This document shows positions 27,736 to 38,429 of a stretch of 64,000 nt of DNA, piece after piece (position 1 is the first letter of the stretch; each line of letters begins with the position of its first letter). Both the position numbers and the translations under genes were made by a program. The notes beneath the pieces were generated by a model. It made no database searches, was not told the DNA's origin, and saw nothing but the letters and a program-made list of their open reading frames with translations. The DNA comes from Terrimonas pollutisoli (GTDB lineage Bacteria; Bacteroidota; Bacteroidia; Chitinophagales; Chitinophagaceae): contig NZ_JARKNA010000001.1 in assembly GCF_029360765.1 (NCBI RefSeq), positions 124,001 through 188,000 of the forward strand, given 5' to 3'.

Positions 27736-30700
27736 ATGGCTGATAAAAAGCAACCAACCGCCGCAAGCGGATTGAAATTCCATCGTCGCTATACAAGTGA
27801 TACGGTGAATGTGTTTGATCAGTTCGAGTATGATTACCGTACTTCTGTGATCAAAAATCCTTCGGGTGAAAAAGTGTTTGAAATGACCAATGTGGAAGTG
27901 CCCAAACAATGGAGCCAGATTGCCACGGACATTTTAGCTCAAAAATATTTTCGCAAAGCCGGCGTGCCACAACCCGATGGCAGTCTTGGTCGGGAGACAT
28001 CAGCCAAACAGGTGGCGCATCGGATGGCCAATTGCTGGAAAGCCTGGGGCGAACGATATGGTTACTTCGCTTCGGCCAACGATGCACAAATTTTTTATGA
28101 AGAATTAGTGTATAGCATTTTGAATCAGATGTGTGTACCTAATTCACCGCAATGGTTTAATACCGGCTTGCATGAAAGTTATGGCATCAAAGGAAAACCG
28201 CAGGGACATTATTATGTTGACCAGGCAGATGGTGAATTAAAAAAATCTACATCAGCTTATGAACGTCCGCAACCGCATGCCTGCTTTATTTTAAGTGTGA
28301 ATGATGACCTTGTGAATGATGGCGGCATCATGGATCTCTGGGTTCGTGAAGCAAGAATATTCAAATATGGCTCGGGTGTGGGAACCAACTATTCCAACCT
28401 GCGTGGTGAAGGAGAGAAATTAAGCGGTGGCGGTACCTCCAGTGGTTTGATGAGTTTTTTAAAAATTGGTGACCGTGCTGCAGGAGCTATTAAAAGCGGT
28501 GGTACAACCCGTCGTGCCGCTAAAATGGTTTGTCTCGACCTGGATCATCCGGAAATAGTTGAGTTCATCAACTGGAAAGTAGAAGAAGAAAAGAAAGTAG
28601 CGGCATTGATTGATGCAGGCTATGCATCGGATTACGAAGGCGAAGCCTACAAAACGGTAAGCGGACAAAACTCTAATAATTCGGTTCGCATTCCCAATTC
28701 ATTTTTTGAAAGATTAAAGCACAATGAAGATTGGGAATTGACTGCCCGCACTGATGGCAGGGTAATGAAGAAAGTTCCTTCCAAGGAGCTATGGAGCCAG
28801 ATATCGTATGCAGCATGGCGTTGTGCAGATCCCGGTACGCAGTACAATACCACTATCAACGAATGGCATACCTGCCCGGAAGGCGGTGAAATAAGAGCAT
28901 CCAATCCTTGTAGCGAATACATGTTTTTGGATAACACCGCCTGCAACCTTGCATCAGCCAACCTGATGAAGTTTTATGATACTGAAAAAAATCATTTTGA
29001 TGTAGAAGGGTATGAATACAATTGCCGTCTTTGGACAGTAGTGTTGGAAATATCCGTGTTGATGGCGCAATTCCCATCCCAGGAAGTAGCTCAATTGAGT
29101 TATGAGTATAGGACATTGGGATTGGGTTATGCTAACCTGGGCACATTGCTGATGGTAAGTGGCATCCCTTATGACAGCGAAGAAGCGAGAGGTATTGCCG
29201 GTGCTATTACAGCTATCATGACGGGTGTTGCTTACAAAACTTCGGCTGAGATGGCACAGGCATTGGGTGCTTTTCCAAGATACGAAGAAAACAAAGCCCA
29301 CATGATGCGGGTAATGCGTAATCATCGGTTGGCGGCTTATGACGCTGATGAATACGAAGGACTGAGCTTAAAACCACAGGGATTAAAAGCAGAACATTGC
29401 CCAGATTATTTATTAAAGGCTGCCTGCAAAGCATGGGATGATGCTGTAGAATTGGGTGAGAAATATGGCTATCGCAATGCACAGGCAACAGTGATCGCAC
29501 CCACTGGTACTATTGGATTAGTAATGGATTGTGACACTACCGGCGTTGAACCTGATTTTGCTTTGGTGAAATTTAAAAAGCTATCGGGTGGGGGCTACTT
29601 TAAAATCATCAATCAATCTGTACCTGCCGCACTGAAAAATTTAGGTTATACAGAAAAAGAAATCGAAGCGATCATCAAATACGCAGTCGGTGCTAAAAGC
29701 TTTGCAGGCGCTCCGTTTATTAATCACCAGTCGTTGAGCGAAAAAGGTTTTATTGCAGATGAGATTAAAAAATTAGATGCGGCCGTAAATACTGCGTTTG
29801 AAATCGGTTTTGTTTTCAATAAGTATACACTGGGCGAAGAATGTTTGCAACGCCTTGGTTTTATGCCGGAGCAATACAATGACTTTGAATGGAGCCTGCT
29901 GGATGCACTTGGTTTTAGCGATGAACAAATTGAAGCGGCCAATGATTATGTCTGCGGTACGATGATGCTGGAAGGCGCACCTCATTTGAAAGAACAACAT
30001 CTTGCCGTTTTTGACTGTGCAAACAAATGCGGCAAAAAAGGCCAGCGCTTTATTCATGCGCATGGACATATCCGCATGATGGGGGCCACACAACCTTTTA
30101 TCAGTGGCGCCATATCCAAAACAATTAACCTGCCGAATGAAGCAACTGTGAATGAAATCGCAGACGCTTATTTATTAAGCTGGGAGCTTGGGTTAAAGGC
30201 TTGCGCATTGTATCGGGATGGTTCTAAACTTTCCCAACCGTTAAGTACGAAGTCAGATAGGAAGAAGAAGTCAGAGGTCGGAAGTGAGAAGTCAGAAGTG
30301 AAAAGTGAAAAGGCAGATGAATCATCAACAATTATTGAATCGAATATTGTTGATATGAGCAAGCTGACAGTGGAAGAACTGTTGGAAGAAGTGCAAAAGC
30401 GGGTGCAATCATCACCTGATACGAAGTTGAAAAGAAAACTGGCAAGTATTGTTGAACGGCGTTCATTGCCGGCCAAGCGTCGTGGTTTTACCCAAAAGGC
30501 AAAGATCAATGGACAGGCTATCTTCCTTCGTACCGGAGAGTATGGTGATGGCACATTAGGCGAAATATTTATTGATATGGCAAAGGAAGGTGCAACCATG
30601 CGTAGCATGATGAACTGTTTTGCTATTTCTATCTCTATCGGATTACAATACGGTGTGCCGCTGGAAGAGTTTGTTGACAAGTTCGCCTTTACCAAATTTG

Positions 30701-31125
30701 ATCCATCCGGTTTTGTAGAACACCCGAATATCAAATCAACTACTTCTATTGTTGACTTTATATTCCGTGTATTGGGTTATGAATACCTCGGACGCACTGA
30801 CCTGGTGCATGTATTGGACAAACCTGAGGTGATGAATACAGGAGCAGATGATTGGGACGATGTGCCATCGGGTTTGGAATATGAAAAAGCTCCTGAATTA
30901 TCCAGCATTCGGATAACACCTGTACCTGTCACAACAACGACAGCCCAAGTCAAAACGCAGTATGGAGTAAAAGCAAAAACAGATACCGCCTTGGACGCTG
31001 TTAATGCGGCTGCAAAGAATATGCAAAGTGATGCACCGGCTTGCAATGTATGTGGTCATATCATGATGCGAAGCGGCACTTGTTATAAGTGTAACAACTG
31101 CGGCAACCAGGGTGGATGCAGTTAA
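27736..31125 (+). CDS. nrdJ: vitamin B12-dependent (class II) ribonucleotide reductase
   Basis: About 1130 aa; CVPNSPQWFNTGL, NPCSEYMFLDNTACNLAS, CNVCGHIMMRSGTCYKCNNCGNQGGCS tail. Confidence 0.95.
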   Translation: MADKKQPTAASGLKFHRRYTSDTVNVFDQFEYDYRTSVIKNPSGEKVFEMTNVEVPKQWSQIATDILAQKYFRKAGVPQPDGSLGRETSAKQVAHRMANCWKAWGERYGYFASANDAQIFYEELVYSILNQMCVPNSPQWFNTGLHESYGIKGKPQGHYYVDQADGELKKSTSAYERPQPHACFILSVNDDLVNDGGIMDLWVREARIFKYGSGVGTNYSNLRGEGEKLSGGGTSSGLMSFLKIGDRAAGAIKSGGTTRRAAKMVCLDLDHPEIVEFINWKVEEEKKVAALIDAGYASDYEGEAYKTVSGQNSNNSVRIPNSFFERLKHNEDWELTARTDGRVMKKVPSKELWSQISYAAWRCADPGTQYNTTINEWHTCPEGGEIRASNPCSEYMFLDNTACNLASANLMKFYDTEKNHFDVEGYEYNCRLWTVVLEISVLMAQFPSQEVAQLSYEYRTLGLGYANLGTLLMVSGIPYDSEEARGIAGAITAIMTGVAYKTSAEMAQALGAFPRYEENKAHMMRVMRNHRLAAYDADEYEGLSLKPQGLKAEHCPDYLLKAACKAWDDAVELGEKYGYRNAQATVIAPTGTIGLVMDCDTTGVEPDFALVKFKKLSGGGYFKIINQSVPAALKNLGYTEKEIEAIIKYAVGAKSFAGAPFINHQSLSEKGFIADEIKKLDAAVNTAFEIGFVFNKYTLGEECLQRLGFMPEQYNDFEWSLLDALGFSDEQIEAANDYVCGTMMLEGAPHLKEQHLAVFDCANKCGKKGQRFIHAHGHIRMMGATQPFISGAISKTINLPNEATVNEIADAYLLSWELGLKACALYRDGSKLSQPLSTKSDRKKKSEVGSEKSEVKSEKADESSTIIESNIVDMSKLTVEELLEEVQKRVQSSPDTKLKRKLASIVERRSLPAKRRGFTQKAKINGQAIFLRTGEYGDGTLGEIFIDMAKEGATMRSMMNCFAISISIGLQYGVPLEEFVDKFAFTKFDPSGFVEHPNIKSTTSIVDFIFRVLGYEYLGRTDLVHVLDKPEVMNTGADDWDDVPSGLEYEKAPELSSIRITPVPVTTTTAQVKTQYGVKAKTDTALDAVNAAAKNMQSDAPACNVCGHIMMRSGTCYKCNNCGNQGGCS

Positions 31126-31175
31126 AAAAGCACAAGGACGGAAAACCACCATATAAAAGGTATGTACCCACCTCT

Positions 31176-31204
31176 ATCCCGCTGCTTGCAGCGGGATTTT
31201 TTTA
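31176..31204 (+). terminator. intrinsic terminator of nrdJ
   Basis: atcccgctgc-tt-gcagcgggat plus ttttttt. Confidence 0.9.
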
Positions 31205-31214
31205 TGGAGTAATC

Positions 31215-32093
31215 CTATATAAACACCCTGTTACCGTAACTGTAATTTTCTCTGAACTCTTTTGGCGTGCAGCCTTTTTTCTTTTTAAAAAGACGATTGA
31301 AGTTGGAGATATTGTTGAAGCCGCAGTTATAGGCAACCTCAGCTACCGATTGTGTTGTATCAATGAGTAACCGGGAGGCATGCCCAAGCCGCATTTCCAG
31401 CAAGCTATCCATAAAGGTGATGCCAGTTCTTGCTTTGAAAAAGCGACTGAATGAAGCATCCGTCATGTTGGCCAGCCTGGATACTTCGGTTAGGGTGATC
31501 TGCTTTTGAAAACTTTGGTTCATGTATTCGATAGCTTTTTCAATGCGACGGCTATTGTAAGATAGTTCTGCATTGTTGAAAGTAGCATCAGACAAAGTGT
31601 GCATATTGCGGGATATGGAAAGATCATGCAGTATAGACAATAATTCAAGCACCGAGTCAAATCCCTGTTTTTGACTCAATATGGTTAACCGTGGAGCAAT
31701 TTGTTCAATCACGGGGCGGGAGAATAAAATTCCCTTAGCTGATTTCTCAAGCATGTTTCGAATAAAGCTCAGCTGGTTTCGGCGTAAAAATTTTTCATCA
31801 AAAAGGTCTTTGTGAAATTGTATAGTGACCTCGCGGATCTCTTTGCTTTTGCACTTATGAGTTTGCCACACATGCGGCAGGTTGGAACCTACCAATACCA
31901 ATTCAAGGTCATCTATTTCACCGATATGATCTCCAACCACCCGCTTTGCTCCCCTGGCATTCATGATAAAATTCAGTTCCAATTCTTCATGGCTGTGGAG
32001 AGGAAAGTCGAACTCTGATTTAATACGGGTGAAGATGGTAAAGCAATCACTGCTGGTCAGCGGAGTGATTTCCCTCATTATATTTTTTTGCAT
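31215..32093 (-). CDS. AraC family transcriptional regulator (cupin-type sensor domain)
   Basis: C-terminal double HTH: LTEVSRLANMTDASFSRFFKARTGITF...SVAEVAYNCGFNNISNFNRLFKKKKGCTPKEFREN. Confidence 0.93.
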   Translation of the reverse strand: MQKNIMREITPLTSSDCFTIFTRIKSEFDFPLHSHEELELNFIMNARGAKRVVGDHIGEIDDLELVLVGSNLPHVWQTHKCKSKEIREVTIQFHKDLFDEKFLRRNQLSFIRNMLEKSAKGILFSRPVIEQIAPRLTILSQKQGFDSVLELLSILHDLSISRNMHTLSDATFNNAELSYNSRRIEKAIEYMNQSFQKQITLTEVSRLANMTDASFSRFFKARTGITFMDSLLEMRLGHASRLLIDTTQSVAEVAYNCGFNNISNFNRLFKKKKGCTPKEFRENYSYGNRVFI

Positions 32094-32307
32094 ATGGCGA
32101 TATTAAGAGAGCTAAATTATTAAAATACAGATAAAAAAGTATCAGGTGGTATTTTTAAAGTTTATAATTGTTTCCTTTAAACCACTGTAACAATCGTGTG
32201 TTTGTCATTCTTACATTTATTGATGTGAGAAAAAGCATTATAATGTGATAAAATAGTATTAGTTTATAGTTTGTTGGTGCAAGACATTTGGCGAAATAAC
32301 TTGCTAT

Positions 32308-35300
32308 ATGAGAATAAAAGTATTTCTACAGGTACTCATGCTCACGGTATGTGTATTTTCCCTCTCTCCAGTTGTTGCGCAGGAAAAAAAATTAACAGGT
32401 GTAGTAGCAGATGAAAAAGGTACTACGCTTCCGGGTGCGACAGTTTCTGTTAAAGGCACAACCAATGCCGTTACCACTGATGTCAATGGAAAATTTTCCA
32501 TTACAGCCGGCGCTAATGCCAAAACACTCCAAATATCCTTTGTTGGTATGGAGCCAAAGGATGTGGCGATTGGTAAACAAACCGATTTCAAAATTTCGCT
32601 TCGTTCTGTAGCTACCGCAATGAATGAGGTTGTTGTTATCGGCTACGGTACTGCTAAAAAAGCGAATGTGTCTTCAGCCATTTCTTCTGTAAGCGCAAAG
32701 GATTTGAAAGATTTGCCGGTAGCCGGTGTGGACCAGGCGATACAAGGTAAGCTGGCAGGTGTTACTGTCACCAACAACAGCGGCCAGCCCGGTGGTGGTG
32801 TGTCTATAAAGGTACGGGGTGTTACTACTATCAACAGCAACGATCCGCTGATTGTAATTGATGGTGTTCCTTTTGTAAGTAATACAGCTTCCAGTTCCGG
32901 TTATGCAGGGCTGGGTGGCGCCAACGGACAAACCGGCAATAGCGTGATGGCAAGCATCAACCCCAATGATATTGAAACAATAGATGTATTAAAGGATGCA
33001 TCGGCACAGGCCATTTACGGATCACAGGCAGCCAATGGTGTAATATTGATAACTACCAAAAAAGGAAAATCTGGCGAAGGAAAAATAAACTATGATGTTT
33101 ATTATGGCCAATCACAGATTGCCAAAAAATTAGATTTGATGAACCTGCAGGAGTTCGCTACCTATCAAAACCAGGTGGCCATTACCCCTACTGCTGAATT
33201 CGCGGACCCTTCCGTGTTGGGCAAGGGCACCGACTGGCAGGATGCCATGTTTAGAAATGGCCAGGTGCAAAATCACCAGTTGAGTTTTTCAGGTGGTAGT
33301 GACAAGACCAACTATTATTTCTCTCTAAACTATTTCAATCAAACTGGTACATTGATTGGCTCCGACTTTAAACGTTATTCAACAAGATTTAACCTGGATC
33401 ACCAGCTTAAGAGCTGGATAAAAGTGGGAATCAGCTCCAATGCTTCAAAAAGCATTCAATACGTAGCATTAGCCGATGCAGCGCCTGGCGCTATCTGGGA
33501 TATGGCAATTTTAAACCCATTGATCCCTGTAAAAAATATTGATGGTAGCTGGGGTGGTGGAAACTCCAACCTGATCCCCGGTATTCAATCAGGCATTGAT
33601 AACCCCGTTGCAAACACGGAATACCGCCGTAATAAAAGAAACAACACACAGGTATTTGGAAATATCTATGCTGATGTAAAACTGTATAAAGACCTGAGTA
33701 TAAAAAATGAAGTTTCCTATTCTTTTGGTATCAATGGCAACCTGGCTTATCAGCTTGCCGGAAACGTTGGGCCCCGTACGCTTGCATCCAAACTGTCTGA
33801 TTACAGGGGCAACAGTTATTATTATGCATTGCGTAATTATCTTAACTATAATAAAAATGTTGGCAAACACAATGTATCAGCTACTGCAGGTCATGAGTCG
33901 CAGTATTCCTACTATGAAGCTATCAGCGGAACGAAACTAAACCTGGCCAATAATATCCTCGACCTGAATGCAGGTAGCAGCACACAAACAGAATGGGAAC
34001 TGAATGGTGGTAAGAATGAATGGGCAATGGAATCCTGGTTTGCAAGGGCTAATTATTCTTATGATAACCGTTATGCTCTTTCATTAAGTATAAGGGCTGA
34101 TGGCTCATCCAATTTTGGTACCAACAATAAATGGGGTTATTTCCCCGGTGCATCGCTTGCATGGACAATAACCAATGAATCCTTTGCAGAGAATATCAAA
34201 TCTGTTGTAAATAATCTGAAACTCAGAATTGGCTATGGAGCAGTTGGTAATCAAAATCTGCCATCCGGCGCACAAAACCCACCTTACACTTCTGCTATTG
34301 GTTTCTGGCCCGGCCCTGTTGGTTTCGGTACATCCAGTTATTTAAATGGTATTGCCAATCCTGATCTGAGCTGGGAATCTGTGATCACAAAAAACATAGG
34401 ACTTGACGCATCTTTCTTAAACGGGAAAATTGATCTGTCAGTTGATGTGTATAATAAAACTACCAGCGACATGTTGTTGTTCCTTACCGGTCCCAGGTTG
34501 ATCGGCGTAGGTGATAGCTGGGATGATTTGAAAGCACCGATAGGTAACGTGGGAGAAATGTCGAACAAAGGCGTTGATTTAAGCATCAACACTCATAATA
34601 TCAAAACAAAAGATTTCACCTGGAAAACCAATCTTATATTTTCCTCTTTCAAAAACAAGCTGGAAAAAATGGCCAATTCTACAGCCGGCTTAAATGGTAA
34701 AGTGTATTTTGATAACTACATCATTACTTATACCAAAGTTGGGTTCCCTGTTGGTTCGTTTTATGGATTAGTAACGGATGGTTTATTCCGTACACAGGAA
34801 GATCTTAATAACAGCCTTCCTCAATTTGGCTACCCGGTTGACGAATCGCATACCTGGTTGGGTGATGTCAGGTTTAAAGATATCAATGGAGATAAAGTGA
34901 TTGATGCAAATGATATCACGAATATCGGAAGCCCTCTTCCCAAATTCACCTATGGTTTTACCAATACCTTTCAGTATAAGGATTTTGATGCTTCTGTTTT
35001 TTTACAGGGAAGTTATGGAGCCAAGATCTTCAACTTCCTTCGTTGGAGACTGGAAAAAATGGATGAGCCCTATTTCAACCAGTTAAAATCGGTGATGAAC
35101 CGCTACACTGCCACCAATACGAATGGTGAACTACCAAGATTTGTTTCAGGCCAGGTAAATAACATCGCTATGTCTGATCGGTATGTGGAGGATGGTTCTT
35201 ACCTGCGCATCCAAAATATTACGGTAGGATACCGTCTTCCGAAAAACCTGTTAAACAAAGCAAGAATTAGTAATGCCAGGCTTTACATCTCCATCCAGAA

Positions 35301-35439
35301 TCTGAAAACCTTTTCTGATTACACAGGCATGGATCCCGAAGTGGGTGCCTTTAATAACAATATCCGTCTGATGAATGTTGACCAGGGGCACTATCCCAAC
35401 CCACGTTCATTCACCGCAGGTATTAATATTGAACTTTAA
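32308..35439 (+). CDS. SusC/RagA family TonB-linked outer membrane protein
   Basis: CarboxypepD_reg-like N-terminus (LTGVVADEKGTTLPGATVSVKGT), plug domain, about 1043 aa. Confidence 0.96.
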   Translation: MRIKVFLQVLMLTVCVFSLSPVVAQEKKLTGVVADEKGTTLPGATVSVKGTTNAVTTDVNGKFSITAGANAKTLQISFVGMEPKDVAIGKQTDFKISLRSVATAMNEVVVIGYGTAKKANVSSAISSVSAKDLKDLPVAGVDQAIQGKLAGVTVTNNSGQPGGGVSIKVRGVTTINSNDPLIVIDGVPFVSNTASSSGYAGLGGANGQTGNSVMASINPNDIETIDVLKDASAQAIYGSQAANGVILITTKKGKSGEGKINYDVYYGQSQIAKKLDLMNLQEFATYQNQVAITPTAEFADPSVLGKGTDWQDAMFRNGQVQNHQLSFSGGSDKTNYYFSLNYFNQTGTLIGSDFKRYSTRFNLDHQLKSWIKVGISSNASKSIQYVALADAAPGAIWDMAILNPLIPVKNIDGSWGGGNSNLIPGIQSGIDNPVANTEYRRNKRNNTQVFGNIYADVKLYKDLSIKNEVSYSFGINGNLAYQLAGNVGPRTLASKLSDYRGNSYYYALRNYLNYNKNVGKHNVSATAGHESQYSYYEAISGTKLNLANNILDLNAGSSTQTEWELNGGKNEWAMESWFARANYSYDNRYALSLSIRADGSSNFGTNNKWGYFPGASLAWTITNESFAENIKSVVNNLKLRIGYGAVGNQNLPSGAQNPPYTSAIGFWPGPVGFGTSSYLNGIANPDLSWESVITKNIGLDASFLNGKIDLSVDVYNKTTSDMLLFLTGPRLIGVGDSWDDLKAPIGNVGEMSNKGVDLSINTHNIKTKDFTWKTNLIFSSFKNKLEKMANSTAGLNGKVYFDNYIITYTKVGFPVGSFYGLVTDGLFRTQEDLNNSLPQFGYPVDESHTWLGDVRFKDINGDKVIDANDITNIGSPLPKFTYGFTNTFQYKDFDASVFLQGSYGAKIFNFLRWRLEKMDEPYFNQLKSVMNRYTATNTNGELPRFVSGQVNNIAMSDRYVEDGSYLRIQNITVGYRLPKNLLNKARISNARLYISIQNLKTFSDYTGMDPEVGAFNNNIRLMNVDQGHYPNPRSFTAGINIEL

Positions 35440-35466
35440 TCAGTAAAATTTCAAAACGTATTTGAC

Positions 35467-37044
35467 ATGAAAAATAAAAATAAATATATAGGCGCCGTGT
35501 TAAGTGTTGTAGTAATGCTGGCATCCTGTAAAAAAGATTATATAGAAAGAGCCTCTTTAGATGGCACCACACTTTCTAACTATTATAATACGGCGGAAGA
35601 AGTAAGAACGCTTACCAGCACATTGTACGGATTGCCCTGGTCGGGTTATGAAAACCGGGCGATGGATGTGATAGGTGATGTAATGGCAGGAAATGAATTT
35701 ACCGGAAGTGGTAATGCCGATGACTATCCGTTTCAGAATTTCAGTCTTGCTTCTACAGCCGTTCGCCTCGCCGATGCCTGGAAAGTGTTTTATAAGATCG
35801 GCGGTTGGACAAGTGAGTATATGAAAGCATTGGAATTAAAAAAAGCTGCGGGTGGCAATGCAAGTTTTCTTGATCCTGCCATTGCAGAGTGTCACTTCTT
35901 CCGCGGCACTGTATATTTTTATATTGCCCGTATCTGGGGTGATGCACCTATTGTAACAGACCCGGGAGCTACAGCTTTATCAGGCAACTTTAATATACCA
36001 CGTTATATCAAATCAGATGTTTTCAAATTCGCATTGGAAGAATTGAAACTGGCTGAGGCGGGTTTACCTGAAACAGATGTGCCAGGCAGGCTTACAAAAT
36101 ATTCCGCTAAAGGAATGATGGCGAAATTGTATTTGCAACTGAAAGATTATGCCAATGCGAAAGCAAAAGCGCAGGAAGTGATCAGTTCAGGTAAATATGA
36201 TTTGGTTACTAATTATGCGGGCATGTTTAATTCAAGTGCAAACAACAACAATAAGGAATCTCTTTTTTCAGTTCAGCACCAGTTGACACAAAACCCATGG
36301 GGTTCGGGCAATCAGAAAAATCCCGACCGCGGCCCCGGCAACTTGCAAACATCTGAAGCTAATATGTGGGAACTATACATACCCACCATTGATATGAGAA
36401 ATGCTTATGAATCCGGAGACCTGCGCCGCGGCGGTTCTATGATGGAGCATGGATGGAGCAGATCCGCCTGGAAACCGCAGGGTTCGGTAGCCGCTTATAA
36501 TGCGTTTATGGCAAATGGCTATAAATACGACACGATACAGCCTGTTGGTGATGGCGGCCAGAAAAACAGTACCCGTTCCAATATCGCCAAATATGTAGTT
36601 GGCCCCGGTGCTGCATTTGGCGGTGAGAAAGTAATAGGCATGAATACCGGTATCAATACTATGTTATTGCGTTATGCCGATGTTTTATTGATCTATGCGG
36701 AAGCTGTGTTGGGTACCGATGCATCCACTACTGATGCATCGGCATTAAGCGCTTTTAATAAAGTTCGCACCCGTGCGGGTTTGTTGGTCAAAACTTCAAT
36801 TACTGCCGACGATATCTTACATGAACGCAGGGTGGAATTTGCTTTTGAAGGCGATTATTGGTTTGATCTGCAAAGACAGGGATTTGCCAAAGCAAAAGCC
36901 ATCATCCAGGCACAAAACAGGGGCACAAATGAATATCCTTATTATGTTACCACGTTTACCGAAAATATGATGCACCTGCCTATTCCTGCCGGAGAGATAG
37001 TACAGGATCCTGCATTGGCGCAACCACCTGTACCATACTATTAA
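35467..37044 (+). CDS. SusD/RagB family nutrient-binding lipoprotein
   Basis: Lipobox MLASCKK; IAECHFFRGTVYFYIARIWGDAPIVT; ERRVEFAFEGDYWFDLQR. Confidence 0.95.
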   Translation: MKNKNKYIGAVLSVVVMLASCKKDYIERASLDGTTLSNYYNTAEEVRTLTSTLYGLPWSGYENRAMDVIGDVMAGNEFTGSGNADDYPFQNFSLASTAVRLADAWKVFYKIGGWTSEYMKALELKKAAGGNASFLDPAIAECHFFRGTVYFYIARIWGDAPIVTDPGATALSGNFNIPRYIKSDVFKFALEELKLAEAGLPETDVPGRLTKYSAKGMMAKLYLQLKDYANAKAKAQEVISSGKYDLVTNYAGMFNSSANNNNKESLFSVQHQLTQNPWGSGNQKNPDRGPGNLQTSEANMWELYIPTIDMRNAYESGDLRRGGSMMEHGWSRSAWKPQGSVAAYNAFMANGYKYDTIQPVGDGGQKNSTRSNIAKYVVGPGAAFGGEKVIGMNTGINTMLLRYADVLLIYAEAVLGTDASTTDASALSAFNKVRTRAGLLVKTSITADDILHERRVEFAFEGDYWFDLQRQGFAKAKAIIQAQNRGTNEYPYYVTTFTENMMHLPIPAGEIVQDPALAQPPVPYY

Positions 37045-37067
37045 TTTAATTTTTTAAAAAAATAATT

Positions 37068-38105
37068 ATGAGGAATATATTTTTTAATAAAGCATCATTG
37101 CTGTTCGTCCTCCTGGCGGCGACGGTATTATTGATTAGTTCATGTGAAAAGGATGGAGATGGCAGTCCCGGTTACAAAGCAGGCAATCCAATAGCCACAA
37201 ATGGTATTAAACCCGATTCAGGTTCAGGCGGCGCCGTGCTGACACTGGTTGGTTCGGGGCTTGGAGAAATGCGGAGCATTGTCTTTAGTAATAAGAATGT
37301 GCCAGCTCCCTTTCAAACAACACTGAATACGGAAACATCTTTGGTATTCCGGGTACCCGATACTGCATTTGGCGGGCCACAAAATATCATTTTCACTAAC
37401 AGCGAAGGAAAAACCTTAACGGTTCCTTTCCGGGTATTGGCTTATCCTGTTGTGTCAACAGTTTTTCCAACTGATTTTGAAGCTGGCTCCACTGTTACTT
37501 TAACGGGAAGCAACCTGGATGATGTGACCAATGTAGTAATTGATGGCACCACTGATGCAGCAACGATCGTCTCCCAAACAAGAAGTGAGTTGGTGATTAT
37601 CATGCCTGCTTCTAATGTTGACAGGGGCTTTCTCAAAATAACGAATGCCACAGGTTCGATAGTGGCTTCCCAGGAGTTTATTAATGTAGCTAAAGCAATA
37701 CCTGTTTTCAATGATGCATTGCAAAGTGGTTTTCAAAGCTGGAGCTGGGGCGGAAACTTTGATGCATCTACTGATGATAAAATAACTGGTACCAGTTCAA
37801 TGAAAGCAGCCTATGATCCGGCCGGTTCCTGGGGCGGTATGCAACTAGGCGGGGGTTCGATTAACCTGGCCGGCCTTAAATATTTTACCTTTTGGGCCAA
37901 AGGCACTGATGTAGACAAGAACGTTCAGTTCTGGCTCAACTGGCAGAACCAGAAAGTGGTTACCATACCAGCAAATAAATGGACTTATTTTAAATATGCG
38001 CTGGCTACTGAGTTTCCTGGCACCACGACAGTTGACAATGTTACGTTTCAGATCCAGGGAGATGGTAAAACCATTTATTTTGACAACATCATGTTCATTA
38101 AGTAA
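37068..38105 (+). CDS. IPT/TIG-domain surface glycan-binding lipoprotein (SusE/SGBP position)
   Basis: Lipobox LISSCEK; two IPT-like repeats; C-terminal carbohydrate-binding-like domain. Confidence 0.85.
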   Translation: MRNIFFNKASLLFVLLAATVLLISSCEKDGDGSPGYKAGNPIATNGIKPDSGSGGAVLTLVGSGLGEMRSIVFSNKNVPAPFQTTLNTETSLVFRVPDTAFGGPQNIIFTNSEGKTLTVPFRVLAYPVVSTVFPTDFEAGSTVTLTGSNLDDVTNVVIDGTTDAATIVSQTRSELVIIMPASNVDRGFLKITNATGSIVASQEFINVAKAIPVFNDALQSGFQSWSWGGNFDASTDDKITGTSSMKAAYDPAGSWGGMQLGGGSINLAGLKYFTFWAKGTDVDKNVQFWLNWQNQKVVTIPANKWTYFKYALATEFPGTTTVDNVTFQIQGDGKTIYFDNIMFIK

Positions 38106-38429
38106 CAAATTTGATTGATCAGTTATTTGAAAAGGTCCGGTTTCATTTCCAATGTTTTTAAAGGTGGATGAGCCGGACTTATTAATCAAATGCAGAGAGA
38201 AAAACATCAGGAGAGTTTGAACTTTATGTTCCCATAAAGACCATGCATCGGCCGATGATTGCAAACGATTTTATCAAAACGAGCGAACACTAAGATCTTT
38301 TAAAAAAAAGATATACGAATGATTCATTAATAAGCAGTGATCGTTGAAGTAAGAGGTCTGCGGGTTGATTTTTCTTTCTGCAGCCTCTTTTTAAGAGAAA
38401 TTGCTCATCTTGGTCGGAAAAAACAAACA

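Noticed and set aside
28459-31152. Numerous antisense ORFs within nrdJ and other large genes listed in the ORF track
   Set aside because: They mirror the codon structure of well-supported genes and encode no recognisable domains.
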